Source of the DNA: Shewanella algae
GTDB lineage: Bacteria; Pseudomonadota; Gammaproteobacteria; Enterobacterales; Shewanellaceae
Length of the DNA: 64,000 nt
Assembly: GCF_009183365.2 (NCBI RefSeq)
Contig: NZ_CP068230.1
Location: forward strand, 107,001-171,000
Direction of reading: 5' to 3'
The position numbers were made by a program, and so were the translations under genes. Positions 51,274-58,680 of the stretch are shown piece after piece. Numbering within the stretch: position 1 is the first letter of the stretch; each line of letters begins with the position of its first letter. The notes beneath the pieces are model-generated. The model saw only the letters and a program-made list of their open reading frames with translations. It was not told the origin of the DNA and did not search any database.

Positions 51274-51681
51274 ATGAAACGCGTTTTGACACTGTTGTTT
51301 TTTATGCTGGCAGGCATGTTGCAGCCTGTGATGGCGGCCGATGAAAAGCCCGCCGAAGATACTTATGCTTACTATGGCTTCGAGCCTGAAATAGTGACCA
51401 ACTATATCTCCAACCGCAAGAAGTTGGGGTTTGTGCGCATCAGTGTTGAGCTGATGGTGAAAGATCCCCAGGACCTGGTGGCCTTGCAACACCATGATCC
51501 CCTGCTGCGGGCCGCGATAGTGGAGATTCTCGGTAACCAACCCGAGGACAGGGTCAAGTCGCTTACCGGCAGAGAAGAGATCCGCCGTGAGTGTTACGAC
51601 ACAGTCAATCGTTTGCTGGAGCAGGAAACCGGTCGGGCGCTGGTGGTGAATCTGCTGTTTACCAAATACCTGTATGACTGA
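51274..51681 (+). CDS. FliL-like exported protein
   Basis: 135 residues with an N-terminal hydrophobic segment (VLTLLFFMLAGMLQPVMAAD, probably a cleaved signal rather than an anchor) and a FliL-type periplasmic domain (YYGFEPEIVTNYISNRKKLG, VRISVELMVKDPQDL, LRAAIVEILGNQPEDRVKSL, VVNLLFTKYLYD). True FliL sits in the flagellar basal body; this copy is outside any flagellar cluster. Its end overlaps rlmF by eight bases. ATG 51274 is preferred; TTG four codons upstream is possible. Confidence 0.85.
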   Translation: MKRVLTLLFFMLAGMLQPVMAADEKPAEDTYAYYGFEPEIVTNYISNRKKLGFVRISVELMVKDPQDLVALQHHDPLLRAAIVEILGNQPEDRVKSLTGREEIRRECYDTVNRLLEQETGRALVVNLLFTKYLYD

Positions 51682-52753
51682 GGTAAAAAAGCATCGGCTC
51701 AACGCCTCGAAAGGCAAGGCCAGGGCCGAGATAAAGGTTAGGACAAGAGTAAAGAAAAAGACCCAAGAGACGACGGCCGGCAAAACCTCGGTTAAAACGG
51801 GCGGAAAAGCCAAGGACAAGGGCCTCCATCCGCGCAACCTGCACCGCCAGGGCTATGATTTTACCGCCCTGGCCGCCAGTTATCCTGCGCTTGCGCCTCA
51901 CCTTATCACCACAGACTATGGCCAGGTTTCGATTCCCTTTGCCGAGCCGGAAGCTGTCTTGGCCCTCAATGCCGCCTTGTTGCAGCACCATTATCATATC
52001 CAGGGTTGGCAGTTGCCCGAGGGCTATCTGTGCCCGCCCATCCCCGGGCGGGTGGACTATCTGCATCATATCGCCGACCTGCTGGCCGAAGGCGGTAAAA
52101 TTCCCCAAGGCCGGCGTATTCGCGGCCTGGATATAGGCACGGGAGCCAACGGCGTCTACCCCTTGCTTGGCTCAAGTGTCTATGGCTGGCAGTTTGTCGG
52201 GGCCGATATCAACCCCGTGGCGCTGGATAATGTCGCCGGCGTTTTACAGCACAACCCCAAGTTGGTCAGCGCCATTGAACTGCGGCTACAGCCCGAACCG
52301 GAACAGATATTTCATGGTCTTTTGCAGGCGGGAGAGTGTTTTGATTTCAGCCTCTGTAACCCGCCGTTTCATGGCTCGGCTGCCGATGCCCTTAGCGGCA
52401 GTGAACGCAAACAGCGCAATTTGGCGGCAAGTCGCGGTGAACAACATCAGCGTCAGGAGCACAAGCTGAACTTCGGCGGTTGTCAGGCCGAGCTTTGGTG
52501 CGATGGTGGTGAGCTGGGGTTCCTGCTGCGGATGATTCACGAAAGCCGCGACTATGGCGGACAAGTGCTGTGGTTTTCTTCGCTGGTGTCCAAGGGTGAC
52601 AACCTCAAACCTTGTCAGCAGGCGTTAAAGCAACTTGGCACCAAAGAAGTCAAGATACTGGAGATGCAGCAGGGCAATAAGCAGACCCGGGTATTGGCCT
52701 GGAGTTTCTTTGATGCCGCCGCCAGACGCCAATGGTGGAAGTTCAAGGCTTGA
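51674..52753 (+). CDS. rlmF: 23S rRNA m6A1618 methyltransferase RlmF
   Basis: Methylates A1618 of 23S rRNA with SAM. 359 residues: a basic, Lys/Arg-rich N-terminal extension (about residues 1-45), then GLDIGTGANGVYPLLGSSVY (SAM motif I), FVGADINPVALDN (motif II) and the catalytic DFSLCNPPFHGSAADAL. Translation start overlaps the FliL-like gene. Confidence 0.94.
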   Translation: MTEVKKHRLNASKGKARAEIKVRTRVKKKTQETTAGKTSVKTGGKAKDKGLHPRNLHRQGYDFTALAASYPALAPHLITTDYGQVSIPFAEPEAVLALNAALLQHHYHIQGWQLPEGYLCPPIPGRVDYLHHIADLLAEGGKIPQGRRIRGLDIGTGANGVYPLLGSSVYGWQFVGADINPVALDNVAGVLQHNPKLVSAIELRLQPEPEQIFHGLLQAGECFDFSLCNPPFHGSAADALSGSERKQRNLAASRGEQHQRQEHKLNFGGCQAELWCDGGELGFLLRMIHESRDYGGQVLWFSSLVSKGDNLKPCQQALKQLGTKEVKILEMQQGNKQTRVLAWSFFDAAARRQWWKFKA

Positions 52754-52795
52754 GGCCCGCCGCTGGCAGGCCTCAAAGTGGATTGAAAATCCGAG

Positions 52796-53701
52796 TTACT
52801 CCGGACTCCAAAGCAACTGACCACAGTCGGTGAGGTCATAGCCGCCGAGCAGGGCGGCCATCTGCCGGGTGTGGCTGCCGCCGAGCATCTTGAACAGCTG
52901 CTGCAACTGGCGGCGGAAGTAGATCCCCTGTGGCATGACGAAGTCGAAAGACTCAGTCACCAAGGGCACAAAGCTCAGGCCGCTTTCCATGGCGACAGCC
53001 TGACAGCCGAAACCTATATCGGCATCGCCTCGGGCAATATAACCGGCCAACTCCCGCTCACTGAAGGCGGTGAGTACTGAGTTGAGCTGCTCAAGCTTGG
53101 CGCCCTGTTTCAACAGCCAATGTTCCAGATGTTGCTGGCTGCCGGCGCCGCCTTGGCGGGTAACCCAACGCCAGGAGAGTTGCAGTACCTTGCTTTCTTC
53201 CTGACACCTGTGGTGCATATCCGGCCGCACAATTAGCCCCTGCTGGCGGTTATAGCCGTGAACCATGATCCATTGCTGGTGGTTGGGATACCCCTTCAGC
53301 AACGCCGTATGACGGATATTGCGCTCCTCTAAACTGCCCCAATGCAAGGTACAGACATCGGCGTAGCCCTTGGACAAGAGCTCCAGCCCCAGGCGGGAAC
53401 CTGTGGCACTGTAGCTGATCAGTTCTCGACTGCCTACCTGGGCCATCAATCTGGCCACCTGCATCGACAGCAAGGGGTCATCACTGCCGGTGATCAACAG
53501 TCGGTCGGTTAACATGCCACTGTGGCAGGAGTCCATGATCCAACGGTCGATTAATATTTTTGGAAACAGCCATTTACCTGTGATTTTGGTCGCCGGCAGC
53601 ATACGCTCGTTGGCCATGGCATAGACCTTCTTTTCGTTGAGGTCCAGATACTCGGCCACCTGCTTGGCGCTCATATAGACAAGTTCGCTGGGCTCCGTCA
53701 T
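52796..53701 (-). CDS. HTH (excisionase-like) protein with periplasmic-binding-type domain
   Basis: 301 residues. An N-terminal MerR/excisionase-type helix-turn-helix (YMSAKQVAEYLDLNEKKVYA, KITGKWLFPKILIDRW) is joined to a PBP-like ligand domain (LLITGSDDPLLSMQVARLMA, ISYSATGSRLGLELLSKGYA, IGFGCQAVAMESGLSFVPLV) of the kind seen in ModE-associated molybdate-binding-like regulators. It lies 24 bases after fdhD, so control by molybdate, tungstate or formate of the fdh genes is an inference. Start at 53701 lies 5 bases after AAGGAG. Confidence 0.82.
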   Translation of the reverse strand: MTEPSELVYMSAKQVAEYLDLNEKKVYAMANERMLPATKITGKWLFPKILIDRWIMDSCHSGMLTDRLLITGSDDPLLSMQVARLMAQVGSRELISYSATGSRLGLELLSKGYADVCTLHWGSLEERNIRHTALLKGYPNHQQWIMVHGYNRQQGLIVRPDMHHRCQEESKVLQLSWRWVTRQGGAGSQQHLEHWLLKQGAKLEQLNSVLTAFSERELAGYIARGDADIGFGCQAVAMESGLSFVPLVTESFDFVMPQGIYFRRQLQQLFKMLGGSHTRQMAALLGGYDLTDCGQLLWSPE

Positions 53702-53725
53702 CACATCTCCTTGGTATCTTGGGTA

Positions 53726-54556
53726 TCAGCGTGGATTGCTGGCATCAAACTCGATATTGTCGGCACCATTGTACACCAGGAAATGGCGTCCCTTGGCGCG
53801 GGCGACCATGGTGATCCCCAGCTTTTGTGCCAGTTCCAGGCCCATTTGGGTGACACCACTGCGGGACAAGAGCACAGGGATCCCCATCTTGGCGACCTTG
53901 ATAACCATCTCGGATGTGAGCCGCCCCGTGGTGTAAAAAATCTTGTTGTCGCCTCTGTCCTGCTCCAGCCACATCTCACCGGCCAGGGTATCCACCGCAT
54001 TGTGGCGGCCAACATCTTCGACAAAGGACTTTATCTTATCCGCTTCACACAGGCCACAGCCGTGAACTGCGCCGGCATTCTTGTAGGTTTGGTTGTATTC
54101 ACTGATGTTTTTCAACAGGGAGTAGAGCATGCTCTGCTTCAGTTTCGGTTGCGGCAGGACTATGTCGTCCAATCCTTCCATAAAGCCGCCGAAGACAGTG
54201 CCCTGGCCACAGCCTGTGGTAACTGTCTTGTCGGCCAGCTTGGCGTCCAGATTCTCAGTCTGCTCACGGGTGATCACGGCAGCGGAAGCCACGTCCCAGT
54301 CGACAATCACAGATTCCAGTTGCGATACATCATTGATAAAGCCTTGATTCTTCAGGTAACCCAGTGCCAGGGCCTCGGCTCTTGCACCCAAGGTCATCAG
54401 GGTGACTATCGGTCGCCAGTTGAGGTAAACCGTCAGTGGTCTTTCACAGGCAACATACTTCTCCTGCAGTTGGCCATTTTCATCGACCGCAGTCACGGCA
54501 ATGGTCAAAGGCACCTGGGTATTGGTCTTGATCAATTGGGGTTTGGCACTGGTCAT
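53726..54556 (-). CDS. fdhD: Formate dehydrogenase accessory sulfurtransferase FdhD
   Basis: Transfers sulfur from a cysteine desulfurase to the molybdenum cofactor, needed for active formate dehydrogenase. 276 residues. The reactive cysteine motif is CGLC in AVHGCGLCEADKIKSFVEDV; other family blocks are RHNAVDTLAGEMW, FYTTGRLTSEMVIKVAKMGI and PVLLSRSGVTQMGLELA. Start at 54556 follows GAAGG. Divergent from the fdh operon and upstream of the HTH/PBP gene on the same strand. Confidence 0.96.
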   Translation of the reverse strand: MTSAKPQLIKTNTQVPLTIAVTAVDENGQLQEKYVACERPLTVYLNWRPIVTLMTLGARAEALALGYLKNQGFINDVSQLESVIVDWDVASAAVITREQTENLDAKLADKTVTTGCGQGTVFGGFMEGLDDIVLPQPKLKQSMLYSLLKNISEYNQTYKNAGAVHGCGLCEADKIKSFVEDVGRHNAVDTLAGEMWLEQDRGDNKIFYTTGRLTSEMVIKVAKMGIPVLLSRSGVTQMGLELAQKLGITMVARAKGRHFLVYNGADNIEFDASNPR

Positions 54557-54671
54557 TATCGAACCTTCACAGAGAGCATGGGCCACAGCATAGCAATATT
54601 TATACCGTCACAGGATTCAGGCTGCAAAATGCGTGATCCGCAGCAAGCGCCGGCGGCACTCAGGTCATGAA

Positions 54672-54707
54672 TGTCCCAAACCAGATTGCATATTGGACAA
54701 AATGTCC
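54672..54707. promoter_or_regulatory. TGTCC/GGACA inverted repeats upstream of the sigma-54 promoter
   Basis: TGTCC at 54672-54676, then GGACA-AAA-TGTCC at 54695-54707. The two outer elements are inverted relative to one another and sit 55-90 bases before the sigma-54 promoter, the usual distance of an enhancer-binding activator site. The protein is not identified. Confidence 0.4.
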
Positions 54708-54761
54708 TATTTTTAGCCTTAAATAGATGATCAAGTTCAAACTTATTTCTCAAATGGCAAC

Positions 54762-54777
54762 TGGCACTAAAATTGCA
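54762..54777 (+). promoter_or_regulatory. Sigma-54 (RpoN) promoter for the fdh operon
   Basis: TGGCAC-TAAAA-TTGC matches the RpoN -24/-12 consensus with exact spacing. Transcription would start near 54788, 47 bases before the DUF3305 start codon at 54835. Confidence 0.75.
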
Positions 54778-54834
54778 AAGTCTTGGGGATCTTACTTATG
54801 CCCGAAAATAATCCCATCGGGAGGGAGAGTCAGT

Positions 54835-55293
54835 ATGCAACATTCCGAAAGCGTATGGCCCATGTACGTTTCACTGAAAAAAGTGGAGAAACAGGTCGGT
54901 CGTTGGACATCCATCAGCTGGGAGCTGGACCAAATCGTGCCCGCCACCCATGAGGCGCCTCCGGGAGCCAAGCTGGTCCTGCTGGAGTTGTTTCGTGATG
55001 AGCGTGCCAGTTACCGCCTTAATCTGGATATGGACAATCCCATGCTTTACATAGTTTGCGACGAAGATGTCGAGGGCAACTGGATCCCAGCCGCCATCTC
55101 CGCCGACCAAAATGTCGCAGCCGGTTGTCTCGAAGGGGATACCCCGGTACTGAACATGCCGATGCCGGAGGCGATTGCCTGCTGGATTGAAGCCTTCATT
55201 ACCCGCCACGGTGAAGTGGAAATCACCGCCCACAGACGTAAACATGTTAACCGCCGCAAGGAATTGGCCGAAGACAACATTCGGAGGCACTGA
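54835..55293 (+). CDS. DUF3305 domain protein of the fdh operon
   Basis: 152 residues, cytoplasmic, no membrane segment. SVWPMYVSLKKVEKQVGRWT and LFRDERASYRLNLDMDNPML match DUF3305, which accompanies formate dehydrogenase genes in Shewanella and relatives. The end is basic (RRKHVNRRKELAEDN). Function unknown; a maturation role is an inference from context. Start at 54835 follows GGAGGGAG. Overlaps the DUF3306 gene by one base (TGATG). Confidence 0.85.
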   Translation: MQHSESVWPMYVSLKKVEKQVGRWTSISWELDQIVPATHEAPPGAKLVLLELFRDERASYRLNLDMDNPMLYIVCDEDVEGNWIPAAISADQNVAAGCLEGDTPVLNMPMPEAIACWIEAFITRHGEVEITAHRRKHVNRRKELAEDNIRRH

Positions 55294-55907
55294 TGGCCGA
55301 AAAGAGTGGATTCCTCAGCCGCTGGGCACTGCGTAAGCAGCAAGTTCTGGACGGTGAAACCCCTATCGATGAACCGCTGCAAGAAGCGGAAGTTGTTGCA
55401 GAGGCAGAGCCGGAAACTCAGGCTGTGCTCGAAACTCAGCCTGAGACTGAGTTGCAGGAAGAAAAACTGTTGACTGCCGAAGACTTGCCCGACCCCAGCG
55501 GTATCGAGGTTGGCGGTAGTTTCGCCAGCTTTATGGCCAAGAATGTCGACCCGGCAGTCAAGACCGCCGCACTGCGTACCCTTTGGAAACAACCTCACTT
55601 CAATGAAATCGACGGCTTACTCGAGTACGCACTCGATTACAGCAATCAACCCAAGCTAACCGCTGAAGCTTCGGCTGAATTGGCCAAGAAAGTTTTCCGT
55701 CACGTACTGGAAAAAGAGGAGCCGGAAGAGGCTGAGGAAGCCCTGGCCGAAACCGATGCTTCCCTAGGGGATGCCGAGGCCGACACGCCACAGTTGGCCG
55801 AACAATCTGCGCCACAGTCGCCAACGGACAATTTGGACGGGGATGTGACTGCAGAGGCCCAAAATGCCACAGATGCAGTGGCCGAAACTCATAAGCCGGT
55901 TGTTTGA
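55293..55907 (+). CDS. DUF3306 domain protein of the fdh operon
   Basis: 204 residues, strongly acidic. N-terminus FLSRWALRKQQVLDGE and the core block DLPDPSGIEVGGSFASFMAK, LRTLWKQPHFNEIDGLLEYA match DUF3306, always beside DUF3305. Both ends are Glu/Ala-rich and probably disordered. Function unknown. 138 bases separate it from the Fe/S protein gene. Confidence 0.85.
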   Translation: MAEKSGFLSRWALRKQQVLDGETPIDEPLQEAEVVAEAEPETQAVLETQPETELQEEKLLTAEDLPDPSGIEVGGSFASFMAKNVDPAVKTAALRTLWKQPHFNEIDGLLEYALDYSNQPKLTAEASAELAKKVFRHVLEKEEPEEAEEALAETDASLGDAEADTPQLAEQSAPQSPTDNLDGDVTAEAQNATDAVAETHKPVV

Positions 55908-56045
55908 CGTCAGTTTAACAGCCTTTAATGCCCATAATTTTGGTATGTGAATTGCTGTGTTCAGGCTATAGCAAGCTGTAAATCAATAATAAAAGCAGCA
56001 AGATAAAGAATACGGCCACCGCCATAAACTGTTCAGGAACGCAAA

Positions 56046-57722
56046 GTGAACAATAGTGTGAGCAATAATCCCGCCCAGCAAGCGCTGCGGCAGGTGCGTC
56101 GTGAGGTCAGCCAGCAGACTCAGATTCTGCAAAACCTGATCCCGCCGACCGTAAGTTACACCACAGAGGGGAATGTCCTGGTAATAGGCCCCGAGGATCT
56201 GGCTCGGCTGGCGGCAGACAAACTGTCTGCCATGGCCGGTAGAGTGATCTTGGCCAACGAGCCGATCACCAGCCAGGAAGAGGCCCATCTCGAAGCCGTA
56301 ATGGCTGCCGCCGAAGATGTCGAGAGCTACTACAACAAGCTGATTGGTATCAAAGGCTTCCTCGGTCAATTCCAGGTGAGTGTCGAACATGACAATGGCG
56401 CCGCCGAGCTCAGTGTGGTTGCACTGCGCAAGCCGCATTTTGATCTGATCCTTGACCTGAGCCGCGAGCCGCAAATTCAGCTGGAAATGCTGCCACCCGG
56501 CTATTTTTATGTGGGTCAGGACCCGCAAAAACTGGCCGAAGCCTTGCAAGAGTTGCCCCAGATGATCGGCCAGTTTGACAAGCCGCGCTATGTCAAGGTC
56601 AACGCCGATCTCTGTGCCCATAATCGCAACGGCAATAATGGTTGTAACCGCTGCCTCAACTTCTGTCCGGCCGATGCTATCAAGAGCGTGGCCAAGCAGA
56701 TTGAGATAGACCCCTATCTGTGCCACGGCGCCGGCAGCTGTACCAATGCCTGTCCAACCGGGGCCATTGCCTATGACCAGCCAACCCCTCAGGCGCTGCA
56801 TTCATACCTGAACAAGTTGATTTCCCGCTTCCGCGAGCAGGCCCAAACCGCGCCTGTGGTGCTGTTCCATGACATGGGACAGGGCGGCGCCCTGATCAAC
56901 GAAGAGTTGCCGGGCGAGGTTCTGCCGGTAGCACTTGAAGAAGTCACGGTTGCCAGCATGGATCACTGGATGGCTTCTTTGGCCTGGGGTGCGCGCCAGG
57001 TGTTGATCCTCAACACCAGTGCCACAGCACCGACTCTGGCTCAGATGCTCAAGGGTGAACTGGGATTGGCCAATGCCATTTTGGATGAGATGGGGCAGCC
57101 ACAAAGGATTCGGGTTATCGACGAAGCCGAGCTTGCCAATCTCTGGCCTATACTGGATGTAAGTCTGGACTGGCCTGTGATAGTGCCTGCGGCGATCACT
57201 GAGGGTAACAAGCGCACCCAGCTGTATGCCGCTATCGATCACCTCAATGAGCAGGCTGCTAATGTTGATACCCAACTGGCCATGGGCAATGTTCCTTATG
57301 GCTTGGTGAATATCAATGCCGACAAGTGCACCCTGTGTATGTCTTGTGTCGCGACCTGTCCTACCCAGGCGCTGACCGACGGTGGCGACACTCCGGCACT
57401 GTATTTTGTCGAGCAGGATTGTGTGCAGTGTGGTCTGTGTGAGGCCGCCTGTCCGGAGAAGGTGATCAGCCTGACTCCTCAGGTCAATCTGGATAAGGCT
57501 GCACGGCAGCAGCGCCGGATCCTGAAAGAAGAAGCTCCGTTCGAATGTATTCGTTGTGGAGCGCCGTTCGCGACCCAGTCTATGGTGCACCGGATGCTGG
57601 ATATGGTCGGAAACCACAGCGCCTTCAGCGCCAACATTGAGCGTTTGAAGATGTGTGGTGATTGCCGGGTTAAGGATATGTTTGAAGACATACTCCAGGA
57701 TCCGGAAAAGCAACTGAGATAA
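56046..57722 (+). CDS. Polyferredoxin-type 4Fe-4S protein of the fdh operon
   Basis: 558 residues, cytoplasmic. Cysteine motifs in order: GCNRCLNFCPADAI and CHGAGSCTNACPTGAI near residue 200, CTLCMSCVATCPTQAL and CVQCGLCEAACPEKVI near 430-475, then two unusual late pairs, CIRCG and CGDCRVKD, near 500-540. At least four 4Fe-4S clusters are expected. Probable electron carrier in formate oxidation or in building the enzyme; not a standard FDH subunit. GTG start at 56046 (AGGAA upstream). 10 bases before the chaperone gene. Confidence 0.88.
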   Translation: MNNSVSNNPAQQALRQVRREVSQQTQILQNLIPPTVSYTTEGNVLVIGPEDLARLAADKLSAMAGRVILANEPITSQEEAHLEAVMAAAEDVESYYNKLIGIKGFLGQFQVSVEHDNGAAELSVVALRKPHFDLILDLSREPQIQLEMLPPGYFYVGQDPQKLAEALQELPQMIGQFDKPRYVKVNADLCAHNRNGNNGCNRCLNFCPADAIKSVAKQIEIDPYLCHGAGSCTNACPTGAIAYDQPTPQALHSYLNKLISRFREQAQTAPVVLFHDMGQGGALINEELPGEVLPVALEEVTVASMDHWMASLAWGARQVLILNTSATAPTLAQMLKGELGLANAILDEMGQPQRIRVIDEAELANLWPILDVSLDWPVIVPAAITEGNKRTQLYAAIDHLNEQAANVDTQLAMGNVPYGLVNINADKCTLCMSCVATCPTQALTDGGDTPALYFVEQDCVQCGLCEAACPEKVISLTPQVNLDKAARQQRRILKEEAPFECIRCGAPFATQSMVHRMLDMVGNHSAFSANIERLKMCGDCRVKDMFEDILQDPEKQLR

Positions 57723-57732
57723 GAGATCCGCT

Positions 57733-58389
57733 ATGACCGAAACAGTAAGAGAAGTATCAGAAAACGATCAGCTTAGAGCAGATATCTATCAGCTGCTGGC
57801 GGCGCTGCTGAGACGCCACCCCAGCCCGGAATTGCTGAGTTTTCTTGGCGACCTCGAAGTCGACGCCAATGACGACAGTGATATGACCAAGGCCTGGTTG
57901 GCGCTCAAGTTGGCGGCCGTCCAGTTCGACAGTAATCAGTTGGAAGATGAGTATTTCAACATCTTCCTCGGCGTGGGCTCGGGGGAAATCCTGCCCTATG
58001 GCAGCTGGTTTATGACAGGTTCGCTGATGGACAAGCCCTTGGCTTTGCTGCGTCAGGATCTGATGCAGCTGGGCTTCGAGCGCGAAGAAAACGTCAAGGA
58101 GCCGGAAGATCATGTTGCCGCCCTGTGCGAGGTGATGAGCGTATTGCTGCTGGAAGCTCCGGCCCATCAGCAACTGGCCTTCTACCGCCGCCATATCGGC
58201 AGCTGGATCATACGTTTCTTCGATACCTTGTCCCGTTGTCCCTCCGCCGCGTTTTACGCCGTGGTGGCACAACTCGGCCGGGCCTTCTTTGAAACCGAAA
58301 TCAATGAGTTTGAACAGCTGGTGCTGAGCACGCCCGTGGTGGAAACCCCGGCGGTACAGATCCAGCCCAAGGCCAGCGAGTTGGCCTGA
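57733..58389 (+). CDS. TorD/DmsD-family molybdoenzyme chaperone
   Basis: 218 residues, all-helical. Hallmark stretch DEYFNIFLGVGSGEILPYGS followed by WFMTGSLMDKPLALLRQDL and EPEDHVAALCEVMSVLLLEA. Such proteins bind the Tat signal of a molybdoenzyme and help cofactor insertion; FdhA encoded downstream is the likely client, and perhaps the small Tat protein. Ends in a Pro/Ala tail. Confidence 0.92.
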   Translation: MTETVREVSENDQLRADIYQLLAALLRRHPSPELLSFLGDLEVDANDDSDMTKAWLALKLAAVQFDSNQLEDEYFNIFLGVGSGEILPYGSWFMTGSLMDKPLALLRQDLMQLGFEREENVKEPEDHVAALCEVMSVLLLEAPAHQQLAFYRRHIGSWIIRFFDTLSRCPSAAFYAVVAQLGRAFFETEINEFEQLVLSTPVVETPAVQIQPKASELA

Positions 58390-58464
58390 GAATTTGCCCG
58401 TGGCAACACGGGCTAAAGCATGCGGGGGAGTTTCCCCCGTCTACCTTCAACACGAGGAGACACT

Positions 58465-58662
58465 ATGAAGAAGCAAGCTTCCGACATGGGTCGTCGTCAA
58501 CTGCTCAAGGCATTGGCGATCGGCAGTGCGGCAGGCGCGGTTGCGACTGTCAGTGGTCAAGCCTTGGCGGCCAAGCCTGAAGCACCAGAAGTGCCAAAGG
58601 GTGAGGGCTACCGTGAGACTGACCATGTGCGCAATTATTACGCCTCACTGCGTAACAAATAA
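58465..58662 (+). CDS. Small Tat-targeted protein of the formate dehydrogenase locus, copy 1
   Basis: 65 residues. A twin-arginine signal (MGRRQLLKALAIGSAAGAVA, probable cleavage after ALA) leaves about 30 residues ending GYRETDHVRNYYASLRNK. This matches the 'formate dehydrogenase region TAT target' family, always next to FDH genes and of unknown function. GAGGAG precedes the start. A paralogue lies at 63576 with the same C-terminal pattern. Confidence 0.88.
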   Translation: MKKQASDMGRRQLLKALAIGSAAGAVATVSGQALAAKPEAPEVPKGEGYRETDHVRNYYASLRNK

Positions 58663-58680
58663 CGATAAGGAGAGTGTGTG

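Noticed and set aside
54724..54740. FNR-like site upstream of the fdh operon (GATGATCAAG)
   Set aside because: Only one half (ATCAA) matches; the partner half AAATA does not fit TTGAT.
58675..58680. GTG codon before fdhA as its start
   Set aside because: The ATG at 58681 has better spacing to AGGAG and gives the usual Tat leader.
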